From Bursaphelenchus xylophilus (Eukaryota; Nematoda; Chromadorea; Rhabditida; Aphelenchoididae), in NCBI GenBank assembly GCA_904066235.2, contig CAJFCV020000004.1:1798001-1862000 (forward strand): a DNA stretch of 64,000 bases, in the 5' to 3' direction. Below the pieces are notes generated by a model that did not search any database, was not told the DNA's origin, and saw nothing but the letters and a program-made list of their open reading frames with translations. Made by a program: the position numbers and the translations under genes. Positions 33,683 to 45,212 of the stretch are shown in pieces (position 1 is the stretch's first letter; every line of letters begins with the position of its first letter).

Positions 33683-34080
33683 GGGGGAGGTGGGCGGAGC
33701 CACCATGTAAAAATATTAAAATTTCCTTGGCCCTCCTTTAATGTTTTTCCTTCGACCTCATGTCTGGAAAAGACACCCCTAGCTCGCCCCTGCTCCTCCC
33801 TGCCCTCTAGCTATGCCTCTGCTGATAATTCCCTCTCAAATTTTGCCTGTACAATCTATCTAACTCACTTATCAACTCCGCAAAATTTCAGCCCACAATT
33901 TACAAACGTCGCAAAGAAACTCAACGATTTCTGCAGTCCCGACGTTATGAAAAATGAGCAGTAGGGCGGAGAAAAAACATCTACGGGCCACGCGAAAATT
34001 ATGCAGTTTTTTTATACAGTCCAGTGACCTTCAAGGAAATGCTAATGAGAGGATTATTGGGGGCCCAACTTTGAGCGAAA

Positions 34081-34238
34081 TATCAGTCTGTCGAGAAAAT
34101 AATGAGCACTCTGTCGCATCGGAAATCGCATCGTCGTCGGCGAAATAAATTGTGTCGCGGGAAAAACAAATTGCTTTTCACTTCAGCGATGTCATTGGGG
34201 TAGCGATTTTGTGCTCATTATTTTTCCGACAGGGTGAG
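34081..34238. mobile_element. Family D mariner-like MITE
   Basis: TA+TCAGTCTGTCGAGAAAATAATG at left, CATTATTTTTCCGACAGGGTGA at right. Internal AAGCAATTTG is present on the opposite strand. 33683-34080 and 34239-35104 show no gene or other recognised element. Confidence 0.82.
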
Positions 34239-35104
34239 ATTTTGGCTGCTATAGGAAGGCTTTTAGAAATCGTGTGTTAAAATTTCTTAGCGATTTGATC
34301 CGTAGATAGTTTAGACGATGATTTTGTATCAAATGTGTCCCTACTGGCTTCGCAAAAATAACTCGAATTTTTAAGGCCGAGAAAATTTTTCCGACATGTT
34401 TTTTGTCTAAAAAATTGCAATTTTACTTATCAACATTTACAAAAAAAAATAATTTTTTTCAGCGCAAGAGTAGCAGACTAGCAGAGAAACTCTTATGTCA
34501 TCCTAAAAATTCGCTAGACCGCCCTCTAACCAACCTTCAGACTCGTTGCCAGAATGCCAAAGCCAGGGCCAAAGTATTAGATTTCGAAGATTATGACACA
34601 TAACGACCAATCCGAAGGCCAAAAAAAGCCGATATAAAAAAAGTAAATGAGTATTAACCTTTTGCAATACAGTCCATTCAACAGTATTATTCATATTTCC
34701 AAAAATAACGATGACATTGTAAAAAGATACACGCCATTGTTTCGATATTTGATTGTTAGCCAAAGCTCGGGGGTGTTCTTCGAACTCCCAAAGCTTATGG
34801 CGAATTCATATCACACTTATGAATGTGGGAATAGAAAAGTGGAATAACATGAAAAGAAAACACCACACGTGTGGTCGGATTCGGCGGAAACTTGGAAAAG
34901 AATTGAAGCCACAATTTCGTAAGACAGATGGGAATTACACAAATTGTCTTTTGCAGAAGCAATCGAGATTTTTAATCCGCAAGATGGTAAACATTTTGCC
35001 GTTTTTTTGCAAGCTTTGTCACGTAGACGTTACGCCTTATTTGTGCCTGGAAATCGCGTTTTTAGAAGAAATTTTCTTCTCAAAATCAGCATCGATGTAG
35101 TTAC

Positions 35105-35325
35105 TACAGTGAACTTGAACCAGTGGCAAAAATACGTACCATTTTGCATCCGGAAGGTATCAAAAATGCAGCAAAATACCTCCCTTTTCAAGTGAAAAAA
35201 CTCCGATTTCAAAAGCGCGCCTGCACTTTTTGTGAGGGGCCCTTCCAAAAGGAGCTCTTTTAGTTGAAGAAGGAAGCATTTTGCCACATTTTTTGATACT
35301 TCCCGGATGCAAAATAGTACAAAAA
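35105..35325. mobile_element. Family A MITE, right end truncated
   Basis: TA+CAGTGAACTTGAACCAGTGG at left with a typical core. The right arm stops at GCAAAATAGTAC and is followed by family H-like sequence (GGCAAAGCGCGAGCTAAAAC at about 35366). Confidence 0.8.
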
Positions 35326-35399
35326 AAACGTCACTAAAAGATTGTTCAATATCTCGGCAGTGCCGGCAAAGCGCGAGCTAAAACTTTCACACATTGACA

Positions 35400-37160
35400 T
35401 GTAAAACACAACATTATGTGACAAATTTGAACAATAAAAAATGATAATTTTGAATTCATAAAACTGAAATTCCAACCATAAATTATCGTATCATTGCTAA
35501 TCTCCACATAAAAAGACTCGAAGCCCTCTGATTAACCCTTAATTCCATTCCCTCATCATAATCCCAGATTCCAACAGCCCTCAAACACTTGCAATGATAT
35601 GCAATTACAATACGGGTTTTTGGAATTCACACTAGACACTAAATCCTTTCAAACATGTAATTAGGCGGAGACGGGAGTTAGTAAGAAAAAAAGAGGCGTT
35701 TCAGAAAGTAAGGCGAGATTATCGTGGTTTCATGAGCTTTGGGAGGTAAGTTAAAGACAAAATTGTAAAGGATCTTTTTACTTGCAGGTTATGCTAACGT
35801 TTTACTACCGCTTTCATACCGCAATTACCACACAAAGCCATGCCTATTCAGACGGTCTTGACTAGGCATAGCTCCGGGCCAAGTCGACAAAATTTTGCGG
35901 CCTGGGCAGGGCTTTGATTTCTAAGCTTTCTAAGCCCTGCCCGATTTAAAAAGAAACCCAAAACAATCCAAATTTGAGGAAAGCAAAACACTCAAAAATA
36001 TTTGAAGATTGCATCAAGAAAACAAAAAAAAACGTCTGGTCTTTCTCCAGAAAAAAATAAGATTCTATGAGTTTCTTGGCATCAAAAAAACACGTTATTT
36101 ACAGAACGAAAATTTCCGAACTCAATAAATCAGAAAATAAATTTTACCCTGGTTAACCGGGCCGGGCTTTCAAGATTTTCCAGGGCGCCGCGACACTTGC
36201 GGGCAACCGACATTTGCCGATTACATACACGATTTTTACACCACAATCTACGGGGTATGATAGAAATTTTGCATTGACAACTCCCCGGTACTGATAAGTA
36301 CACGAATTTATTGCATTCATCCACTGCTTCCAAAGTTTTGGGTGTTTGCATACAAAAAAAATGGTTTGTGAACCTTCAAAAATGCCTGGTTAACTTCAGT
36401 GTGACAATTCAAGTAACTCATACACCTGGAAAGTGTCTCAACACCTAACTGCCAACTTTATCGTTAGAATTTTCTGCTGTAAGCAAATGTTGGCTGATTT
36501 CCAGATATGCCCTCAGAATCTTGTGGTTCTTCGAGCTGCCCGCGAAGTGGTGGGCTGCAAGCGTGCGCTCACTTTTTCAAGACCCCGGGTTTGAAAATCT
36601 CGGGCCGGGCCGGTCCGGATTTCAGCCATGTTTATTCTTAACTCATCCTTAGGTTGGGTTTGAATTTTACAAGACCCAATTAAAGTAGATCTTTAAAAGA
36701 TCTGATTCCAGACACCTAAGCACCTTACAATTATTAATTCTTTCCCCAAAACTTGCAACATTCTCCACAAGCCCCACATACCCATACCATACTCAATAAC
36801 ACTATGGCTTCCCGGAACTCCCGAAATTTCCTTTGATGGTGGTAATAATAGCCATCCTCGATAAATTTCTTAGTTGACGGCGTTTTTCTAATTTATTCTT
36901 TTATCGAGGAAGTAAACAAATAGGGCCTTAGAAAATACATACAATATAGGGCATTCCATCCCCTCGATTTCTAGCCAGTAATCTTTTGTTGTCTCTAAAT
37001 TACTATGCGGGCCAAGAAGTCTTGACATGAGTGCATGTGTGCCTTCGTGCAAAAAATTTGTCGCGCGGCGACAGGTTTAAAATTCACGGTGCACTGTGTA
37101 CAGTGCAAAAAATATTGTGGCTTTGGAAAGGGCAAGTACAGTGCTATCGTTTTTTGCACT
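35400..37160. other. No gene seen; pale repeats only
   Basis: AT-rich, with GC-rich patches CGGGCCGGGC at about 36160 and 36600 that might be arms of a diverged inverted repeat. No exon with splice borders and no recognised protein. Confidence 0.35.
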
Positions 37161-37172
37161 TGACCTAGTATA

Positions 37173-37790
37173 GTGTTATATCATTTGGGCAATCGCGCTC
37201 CCTATAAGTTCTACTGTAGATCCTCTGCGAGAAAAATGACTCTAATAAGGAAACCTACAGATCTTGAGCTTCTTCAGTCAACAGAAAAACGGCAAAGTTT
37301 CCATCATCTTAACGCAAAAAAGTCATATAGGTCTTGTGACGGGGGAACGTCTCAAACAAAGTTTTTATCACTCCGTTAGCAAAATAATGGTGGGTCGTCG
37401 CAACAAAATTTCTGGCCTCGTCGAAAAAGGGCATAGTCCCGCATCAAATCTCCAAATCTCTAGCTACGCAAGCCGCCGCAAAGATGATGGGCGGCTTCAA
37501 GGCGCGACGAACCACCACTATTTTCCCGACAGGCGTATAGGTTGAGATTTTTTGATGCGTAGTAGCATTTGAGTAATTCCGCACTCCACAAGTTCTACTG
37601 CAGGTCCTCTGCGAGGAAAATGACTCCAGGATTACCTAACGAGCTTGAGCTTCTTCAATCAACAGAAAAAAATGCAAAGCTTCTGCAAAAAAAGTCGCCT
37701 TCTGACGGGGAGACGTCTGATACGTCAGTCAGACGTCTCCCCGTCAGATTACCAAGACCTTCGGCCTCGAGTAGTACGCATTACAGTAAA
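37173..37790. repeat. Direct duplication with intervening family D element and a perfect hairpin
   Basis: 37190-37330 and 37575-37700 match in order (AAGTTCTACTGYAGRTCCTC, GCGAGRAAAATGACTC, GAGCTTCTTCARTCAACAG). Between them, about 37374-37543 is family D-like (ends GTTAGCAAAATAATGG and CCACTATTTTCCCGACAGG). At 37701-37748 lies a perfect hairpin. Confidence 0.78.
37701..37748. repeat. Perfect 20-bp-arm hairpin
   Basis: Arm TCTGACGGGGAGACGTCTGA faces its exact reverse complement across an 8-base loop (37721-37728). The arm itself contains the palindromic AGACGTCT. No copy was noticed elsewhere in the window. Confidence 0.92.
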
Positions 37791-37833
37791 TATTCTGTCA
37801 AAAGACACCTCTAAATTTGACTATAATAGTCAA

Positions 37834-38081
37834 CAGTGGGCGACCTGATCCAGTGACAAAAAACGTACCATTTTGCATCCGGGAAGTCTCAAAAAATGTG
37901 GCAAAATGCTCCACTCTACAGGTGAAAGAACTTCTTTTTGAAGGTCCTTCACGAAAAGAGCGGGCGCGCTTTTAAAATCGGAGTTTTTTCACTTGGAGAG
38001 GGAGGTATTTTACCACATTTTTTGATACTTCCTGATGCAAAACGGTACGTTTTTTGCCGCTGGCTCAGGTCCCTTACTGTA
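37834..38081. mobile_element. Family A MITE
   Basis: CAGTGGGCGACCTGATCC at left, CTCAGGTCCCTTACTG+TA at right. The left end and flank (AGTCAACAGTGGGCG) are shared with the copy at 48506, so the two belong to one subfamily. Confidence 0.87.
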
Positions 38082-38742
38082 GATCCCACCAATAACGTAT
38101 ACCCCAATATATATAACCGCTAAACTCTCAAGACCGACGCCGAAGCCCTTCCACAAAAAGATTAACGACAAGCTCGGGATAAAGGCACATTTGACCAAAG
38201 ACTTTCGACGCGGATGAAGATCGTGTTCCGCGGAACAACATTGGCCGGTTTATCCGCCCCGAAAATAACAATTCGAAGGGAAACAGGAGCTAAGTCGCCG
38301 AATTCGCCGGATGTTTGTTTCGCTCACAGTACACGTGGCCTTCGGGAGCGAGACAATGAAGCTCTATTTCTGGGCATAAGCGGGTGTTTCATGCATAATA
38401 TGTATAGGGAAGAAGGTAGGTTCTGGAAACAGATTAATCTCAAATCCAGGTCTTCTTCTTGAAGCCAAAGTGAGCTTCTTTAATCGACCGAAACTTAAAA
38501 CAAGAAGCCTACAAGGGACGGTTAAGACTAGCAAATTTAATAAAGTGATGTTTTTTTTATCATACATCAGTTTTGAAAAATGTGAAGTTTGGTTTTCCAA
38601 GGCCGGAAAAAGCATTCAACGAACAAGGCACTACGGTAAACCGCGATAAAGGCAAAGGGTCCATCAAAAAGTTCGTTTTTCAATCCGTCGGGAAAATAAT
38701 GACCGCTCTGTCGCGGGTGCGACAAAAATTTGGCACGACGGC

Positions 38743-38969
38743 GCACGTCAAACTGAGATAAGCTAAAACAGTCCGGTGAATGGATTGGCCATTTGCCAAA
38801 AAAAGACGCGAAAAAACCTTTTGTCGCGGAAGAAATGGGGAATTTTTGGGGCGAGAGAGTACGCTTTTGCGTGTCTTTTTTCTCTCTTTCTCTGCGAAAT
38901 CAAGACGAAGTGTAAAAAACCGATAGCGAAGAGTCTATTCCGCTCACCGGACTCCTCAGTTTGACGTGC
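38743..38969. mobile_element. Family C MITE with intact 62-codon ORF
   Basis: GCACGTCAAACTGAG at left and CTCAGTTTGACGTGC at right, 227 bp, with GGC flanks on both sides. An open frame at 38776-38964 (+) begins MNGLAICQKKTRK and ends LFRSPDSSV. 38082-38742 shows only a partial family D end (about 38680-38700). Confidence 0.88.
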
Positions 38970-40100
38970 GGCGTACTGTGCGGACATGTCAAGACTTTTT
39001 GGCCTGCCTAGTACAGGGTGTTTCAAGAAATATGACAGAAACTTTTTGCGAATATCTTGGAGCTCTAGGGAGTTATCGCGGAAATTCTTCCTGTATCTAA
39101 AAATAGAATTTGAGCGGTTTTGTATACAGCAAAAAAAAGATTTTTTTCGTCGGCGGAGAGGCCAGTTCTCTACAAAACTGTACATCGAATAGGGACCAAA
39201 AATATTACATATTTGTTGTTGGAGGGTTTCCTTGTACGGAGGTTCTTAAACCTCATGCGAAAGAATGTCCATGCGCTTTATGAAAATACGATAGCGTCCT
39301 CACTTTATTTATACCCCACAAAAACTATTCGAAGCGCTGAAATATTTTTGGACCACCACAACTATTCACGGTTTGTTTTTTTGGATCTTTGGCCCAGCGG
39401 AAAGTGCACTTCTCCTCCCCGCGGTCTAATGGTGCCACTTTCGCTTCGAGCAATAGGCAAAAAACATTCGAAAACGAAGGCTATAAAGGGGTCCGAGGGC
39501 TTGCAAGAAGTTCGGCAAGCTTATTACAATCCTCGACCCCAATTTTTCTACCTCTCTTTACAATGTAATCCAACGAAAAATTCTGGGAATCGGATTACAT
39601 ATCCGCCGAAAACGTCATGACGGAACTTTTTTTTTGCGGATAATTCAGAGTTTTCTCGCCGTCCAAGATTGGGTTTTCCGTCTGAACGCGTCCGCAGGCA
39701 TTGGTCGGAATTCTCTGCGGGGCAGAAAGGAAAAGTTTTTGGAGAAGCGGTAGAGAAATTTTGCGATTTTTGCGGATATTCTTAGAAGAGTTCTCCACGG
39801 TTTTACTGAGTATCCTGCTGATGCATCAGGCGGATTAAGCATTGCAAAACCAATGTGTGTAAATAGGAGATGTTGGGAGGGGAGATAAAGTTTGTACTTA
39901 CTGCAAACGTAAGCTTGCTGGAGAAGAAAGGGATGACGAAAAAAATTCGTCGATCTCAAGGAAATAGCCAAAAATTTTAAAGTTGCTCTTGGTGTCTGCT
40001 CCAAGAGCAATTGACTCTTTTTTTAGACCAAAAACATGTCGATTTTTCCGATCTAAAAATCCCGATTTCTCTGGCAAAGCAAGTAGGGGCAGCCGAGATA
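38970..40100. other. No recognised gene; long ORF at 39120-39620
   Basis: A 166-codon plus-strand frame at 39120-39620 matches nothing I know and has no clear splice borders. A family H fragment (CGATCTAAAAATCCCG, GGCAAAGCAAG) is at about 40050-40085. Confidence 0.35.
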
Positions 40101-40103
40101 CCA

Positions 40104-40255
40104 TTCTGTTGGCAAAAAAATGAGAAAAATGTCGCCCGCCGATCACGTCGCTAAATTTAAAAGCAATTTGATTTTGACGCGAGACAATTGATTTTCTTGC
40201 CGGCGTTGCGATTCTCGCCGCGACAGGGTGCTCATTATTTTCCCGACAGACTAAT
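40104..40255. mobile_element. Family D mariner-like MITE
   Basis: Left end eroded (TTCTGTTGGC); right end CATTATTTTCCCGACAGACTAA+TA intact. Internal AAAGCAATTTGATTTTGACG is shared with other copies. Confidence 0.78.
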
Positions 40256-40290
40256 ATTGAACTGTCCTTGCAAGCAGCCGAGTACTAGTC

Positions 40291-40538
40291 TGTTGATCCA
40301 GTGGCAAAGAACGTATCATTTTGCTTCCGGGAAGCATCAAAAATGTGGCAAAATGCTTCCCTCTCCAAGTGAAAGAAACTTCGTTTTGAAGGGCGCGCCC
40401 TTTCCCTCACAAAAAGAGCGGCCACACTTTTAAATCGGAGTTTTTTCACTTGGAGAGGGAAGCATTTTGCCACATTTTTGACCCTTCCCGGATGCAAAAT
40501 GGTACGTTTTTTGCCACGGAATCAGGTCGCCCACTGTA
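40291..40538. mobile_element. Family A MITE
   Basis: TTGATCCAGTGGCAAAGAACG at left, ATCAGGTCGCCCACTG+TA at right. The sequence following the right end (AAAAGTAGGGAAAAACTTGAC, about 100 bp) also follows the copy at 48114, so the repeated unit extends beyond the MITE. Confidence 0.87.
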
Positions 40539-41084
40539 TACAAAAGTAGGGAAAAACTTGACATCTTTTGCCAGTTTATGGGCTAAAAATTCAGCCGTAT
40601 TTCTACAGCAGAAGTCAACGTTTTTACAAAAAAAATCAAAAAAATGTAATCTGGGGCCTAATCTTTTTCGCGAAGTTCCAAAAATGAATTTCCCACATGA
40701 CCGGAAGCCAACTTCACATACATTTATCCCGAACGCAATTGTACGAACAAGTGTTACAACAATTGCCTCTTCAGGGTCCAGTTTTCGGGCCTCGCCGTGA
40801 CATTGTAAAAAACAAAAAACTTTTGAAACAGACTCCGAACCATTTGTAGTGATAAACACTTTCAGTTGAAGGTATATAATTAGCCTCGATTACTTCCTGC
40901 GTTATGTGTAAAGCTGTAGACAAAAGAAGATTTTGAAAGCCCGCAGTAATGATTTTAGAGCTAAACAGTAATAGTGTTGTGGGTGGGACACTCGGAATTT
41001 GATGACACTCTGCGCAAAACTATTATATAGTATATATAATAATTTTCTCGCGGCAAAATTGAGGGAACATGTGTAAGTTATGGA

Positions 41085-41575
41085 AATTTGAAAATTTGCG
41101 GTCAGGACCGCCATCTGGAAACTAATTTTATAAATTATTATAAAATCTCCGTTTTTTGGTTTTCGGAGAAATTTTGGGTCCCGCAACGAAAACTTGGCAT
41201 TTTGATTTTGTTGGTAAGAAGAGCTAAAAAGTTCTCAAGATGTCAAAAAATCCGTATCATGGCTTCTGAAGCATTATTTATTAATTTTTTGGGTCCCACA
41301 ACGAAAACTTGGCATTCCGTTTAAGCCGCTGAAAACCCCAGAAATGATTTTAAATATAATTTTAGACGTTAAGAAAATGTTAATTATTATTTCTACTGCT
41401 TGCAACGAGAACTTTGACTGAATTTTGGGTCCTGCAACGAAATCTTGGCATTTTGTGAAATTGCTTAAAAAGCTCAAATATCACAAAAACTACTTACGGC
41501 AGCTGAAAAACACCGTAATTTCATGTTCAAAAAACAACGTCGACTTTTGGCATTCCGTAGCAAGCCCCGAGCACA
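41085..41575. repeat. Family F repeat, copy 1
   Basis: About 490 bp matching 46945-47465 in order. It contains TTTTGGGTCCYRCAACGAAA plus CTTGGCATT at about 41170, 41290, 41430 and again CTTTTGGCATTCCGTAGCAAG at the end. 40539-41084 and 41576-42050 show nothing identifiable. Confidence 0.87.
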
Positions 41576-42049
41576 AACTACGATCATGGCAAACAACACA
41601 TCGCTTCGCATTTCTTATAGCCAGCGCTAAACTACACATGCACTTATTGTATATTAAAAACAATTTCTTATGGGTATTGTACTCAAAACAATTTTTTATG
41701 CACAACATCCCCAACCATAGCATATTAACCACACTCCTCGAAGATTTGTAACCCGAGAGGGAATGAGTAGTTGTCCGGAAATTCGGACACGCAATGGGAT
41801 AGCGTCATTGCTCAAGTATGCAGAGCGAAGCGAGCAAATGCAACATTGACACAAATGTTAGCATGGGTTTAATATTTACATTTGGGATTAGATGTGGAGA
41901 AAGGGAGTTCTGAAAAAATTGGTTTGACATTTTCTACAATAGAGGGATAATCGGAAGGTCACCAAAATCGGGCAGTATGAGTAAGAGGAAAATACACTTT
42001 AACGTATATGGGATTCCTAGTATTTGCTGTACGGAAATAATCGGGATTT

Positions 42050-42560
42050 TTTGGTTAATAATTGGCCAACCTTTGAGGGCGCTACGACTTTTCGGGTCAG
42101 CGACAGTTCGAGTCAACGATACAATGGATCGCGTCGGTTTGTCTTTGTATGCATGGGGGCGACTAGAGAAGGCTTAGTTAGTAGAAATAATAAGATTGAT
42201 CGAATTCTGTGATAGCTTATCACCTATTTTGAGGCATTTACATTTACTCACATCAATAATATTATCTAGGTAAAAATTGCGGATCTTCGTTTTTTGCCCG
42301 GCAAATTTTGGTCTTTTATAAGTGACAATTACTCAAGGCAAAAAAAACTAACGTTAGTAATGGCTAAGACTAGAAAAATTTTGCCAAAACTAGAAAAAGT
42401 GGGCATATTTCAAGTCTTTGCCAAGTCTCCGCCGAGGCAAATTTTGGTCTTTTATATGCTACAATAACTTAAGGTAAAAAAAACTAACGTAACAGCTAAA
42501 ACTAGAAAAAGTGGACATATTTCAAGGGGTCGCCGCGCCCCGGTTTCGCCAATGCTTAGC
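42050..42560. repeat. Family K repeat, copy with left end
   Basis: Starts GCGCTACGACTTTTCGGGTC and AGCGACAGTTCGAGTCAACG and continues with GGCTTAGTTAGTAGAAATAAT, ATAGCTTATCACCTATTTTG and AAGTCTTTGCCAAGTCTCCG. Part of the middle is duplicated (TTTTATA..CAATAACT...AAAAAACTAACGT at about 42315 and 42450). Confidence 0.82.
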
Positions 42561-43390
42561 AAGATCTATCCGTAGCTGATTGGAAACTTGGCACGCGACT
42601 ACGCTCTTTTTCGACGAGACTCCCCTCACCATAATTTCTTTTTGCAATCCAAAAAAAACATTTTGCTGCGACGACCGGTCACTATTTTCCCGACGTACGC
42701 AGCAACCCCGTTAAGTTTGGGCCTACACAAAAACTATACTACCCAATTTGCAGCCCTCAAACCCCGAAACGCCCGCACTTTTCCCCCCACTCTCCATCAA
42801 TTCTCCGCCAGCACCAAAAGTCGAGATTTGTTTCGGCGGCTCGAAACAACAAATAATTTCCGCTTAGAGCCCGGCCATTTGGACGCGTTGCCCAACTCGG
42901 AATAAACAAGAAATGCCCCCGGAGGGCAGGCTGGTGAGGAAATTGTTCGCTCTGTAAATAATCCGTGCGGAAGAGTAAAAATGGGATGTACGGCGGCGCT
43001 TCAAGGTGGGCGGTACGTCAAAAACAAGGAGCCCGGAAAACATCTGCATCGGAACGGTGACCGAATCTGGAGTGCTCTGTGCGGATGCCGGAGGTAGAGA
43101 TGCAAAAAGATGGGAAAGAAATTGAACAGAATTGAAGGGATATACCGGGAAACATTGGAGAGCTCACATACCAAAGATGATGACAAAGTGAAATTAAGAA
43201 TTTCGCAAAAAAAAAGCATGGGATCTAGGCTACGCGAAAGTCAAATTTAGATAATTTAGAGGCGTCTTTCGAAAAATTATTTACTGTAAGATATACTACT
43301 CGGTGTATTTTTTATTCTAACAAGGTTCTGAGAATTTGTGCAATGCGGGTTTGGCGCGTCGCTGCCGCAAAAAAAGTGATTTTCACAGTG
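42560..43390. other. GC-richer non-repeat island, no assured gene
   Basis: 42750-42990 is GC-rich and free of recognised repeats. The 105-codon frame at 42588-42905 has no splice borders or homology I can name. 42680-42700 carries a family D-like right end (CACTATTTTCCCGACG). Confidence 0.35.
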
Positions 43391-43399
43391 CCTTTTTGG

Positions 43400-43880
43400 G
43401 CGCTGTGACTTTTCGGGTCAGCGACAGTTCGGGTCAACTATGGATCGCGTCGGTTCACTAATTTATGCATGGGAGAGGCTAAAAGAAGGCTTAGTTAGTA
43501 GAAATAATAAGATTAATCGGGTCCTAGGATAGCTTATCACCCATTTTGAGGCATTCTATAATACATGTACTCACATCAATAATATCCAGATAAAAGTTAT
43601 GGATCTTCGTTTTTTGCCGCAAATTTTAGTCTTTTATATGTTACAATATTTCAGGGCAAAGAAAACTAACGTTAGTGATAGCTAAAATTAGAAAAAATGC
43701 ATATATTGCAAGCCTTCGCCAAGTCTCCGCCAAGCTTTCGCCAAGTCTTCGCCAAGCCTTCAACGGTTTTGCCATGCCTTATAGGCACTTCCTACAACCT
43801 TTTTTGGCTATCGACTTGCCCTACGCCCCATAACGACCGATTTTGTGTTGACCCGAACTGTCGTTGACCCGAAAAGTTGG
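43400..43880. mobile_element. Family K inverted-repeat element, full-length
   Basis: GACTTTTCGGGTCAGCGACA, GTTCGGGTCAAC at left and GTTGACCCGAACTGTCG, TTGACCCGAAAAGT at right; about 480 bp. The middle carries the common block plus a short CTTCGCCAAGYCTCCGCCAAG tandem repeat. No coding capacity. Confidence 0.85.
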
Positions 43881-43914
43881 AATTTTCCTTGTTTTTTTTT
43901 CTTACGACGCATGT

Positions 43915-44053
43915 GTAATAAAAATAATGAGCCCAATATCGCTGCACCAATAGCGTCGCTGAAGTAAAACGCAATTTGATTTTTCCGCGACACAATTCAT
44001 TTTCTCGGCGGTGATACGTCATTGAGCTCATTATTTTTCCGCCAGACTGATAT
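43915..44053. mobile_element. Family D mariner-like MITE
   Basis: AATAATGAGCCCAATATCG at left (outer end lost at the junction with family K) and CTCATTATTTTTCCGCCAGACTGA+TA at right, with internal AATTTGATTTTTCCGCGAC. 44054-45138 shows no gene; one family E half-hairpin is at about 44517. Confidence 0.8.
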
Positions 44054-45138
44054 GTGGCCTAATGAATGACTTTGACTTTTGACACCAAAAATAGCCCTAG
44101 CCGGCATCGTAAATAGACCTCACATTATCTGTAACATTAGTTGAAAACTTAAAAAGTGGGTGACAAAAGGGCTACAAATTCTTTGTGTTTTATGACTCAA
44201 AATATCCGCCCATACTGTTTCGTGGTATACAAGATTTATCCTACAATTGGAAACGGATTACTACACGCAAGCCGTTCCCGAACAAAGACCCTGCGCTCGC
44301 ATCCAATTTCAGTGGTTTTGACAGTTCCCCAAAAACGATTTTCGCAACAAAAAATATTTAGCGACCCCCCTACGCGAGTCTAGGATAATATGGTTGGGAA
44401 AAGTGTTGGAAGACTGGCCAATCAGCCAAGTTCTTTGAGATTTTTTGGTAGAATATCGGTTTAAGGTTCAGAGTCTTTGCGAAAACGGTATTTAAATGTT
44501 TTTGCACAAGGCGTTAGACGTTTTATACGACAAAACATGTTTTCTCGTAAGAAAATCTAATTTGGCCTTAGCAAAAAATGAAGAAACGAGGGAGTCTTGG
44601 CAAATGAAGCGTGATTATGTCGAGACAAGTGAATTATTTTTGCATGTTTTTTATTAAACATCATTGGCCACGGAAGTTTTTATGAGTATATATTGCTTAT
44701 AGTATGTCAGTGAAATAAAGTGATATTTTCTCATCAAAAAATCAGAAAACTATACATATCTATCAAGAATATATGTTCTTAGTTGCATAGTGCACACAAT
44801 CTCTATGATTTGGAGGAATTTAAAAAAATTAAGAGCAAGTTTGTTTACTACAATATATTATACTTGCTTCATCAACTCAAAACAGCGTTTTTCCCGTAAA
44901 ATTCAATGTATACGGAAGCAATTCGTGAGCAGATTGTCAGAACGTGCTATACAGAGCTCGAATTTAACTACAACTTCAGGTGTTCCAAAGAGAAAATATT
45001 GGAATTCAAAATTTTGTAATTCTTAATGCCCGTATCTTTACAGTCATTTTTCGGAAGGTTAAAAAGTAGAGAGTACTCTGAGTATTCTATAAATGCAGCG
45101 TTGGCTAAATAGCCTGTTTTTGCAGAAAAATTACGTGT

Positions 45139-45212
45139 GTGTCGCTGTGGCGCAACTGGTAGTGAGGTGGAAATTAAGGGGAGTCTCAGGTTCGAATCCC
45201 CTTGGAGAAAAA
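45139..45212 (+). repeat. tRNA-derived SINE-like segment, copy 1
   Basis: CTGTGGCGCAACTGGTAGTG resembles an A box, and CAGGTTCGAATCCCC a B box. It begins GTGTCGCTGTGG, like the segment at 46381. tRNA stems do not pair convincingly, and a poly(A/T)-rich tail follows. Confidence 0.6.

Noticed and set aside
39120..39620. 166-codon plus-strand ORF as a gene
   Set aside because: No homology, no convincing start or splice context, and it lies in repeat-rich sequence next to family C. An ORF of this length can arise by chance in 36 kb over six frames.
42588..42905. 105-codon plus-strand ORF as a gene
   Set aside because: It begins inside a family D remnant and runs into a GC-rich island; no recognisable protein features.
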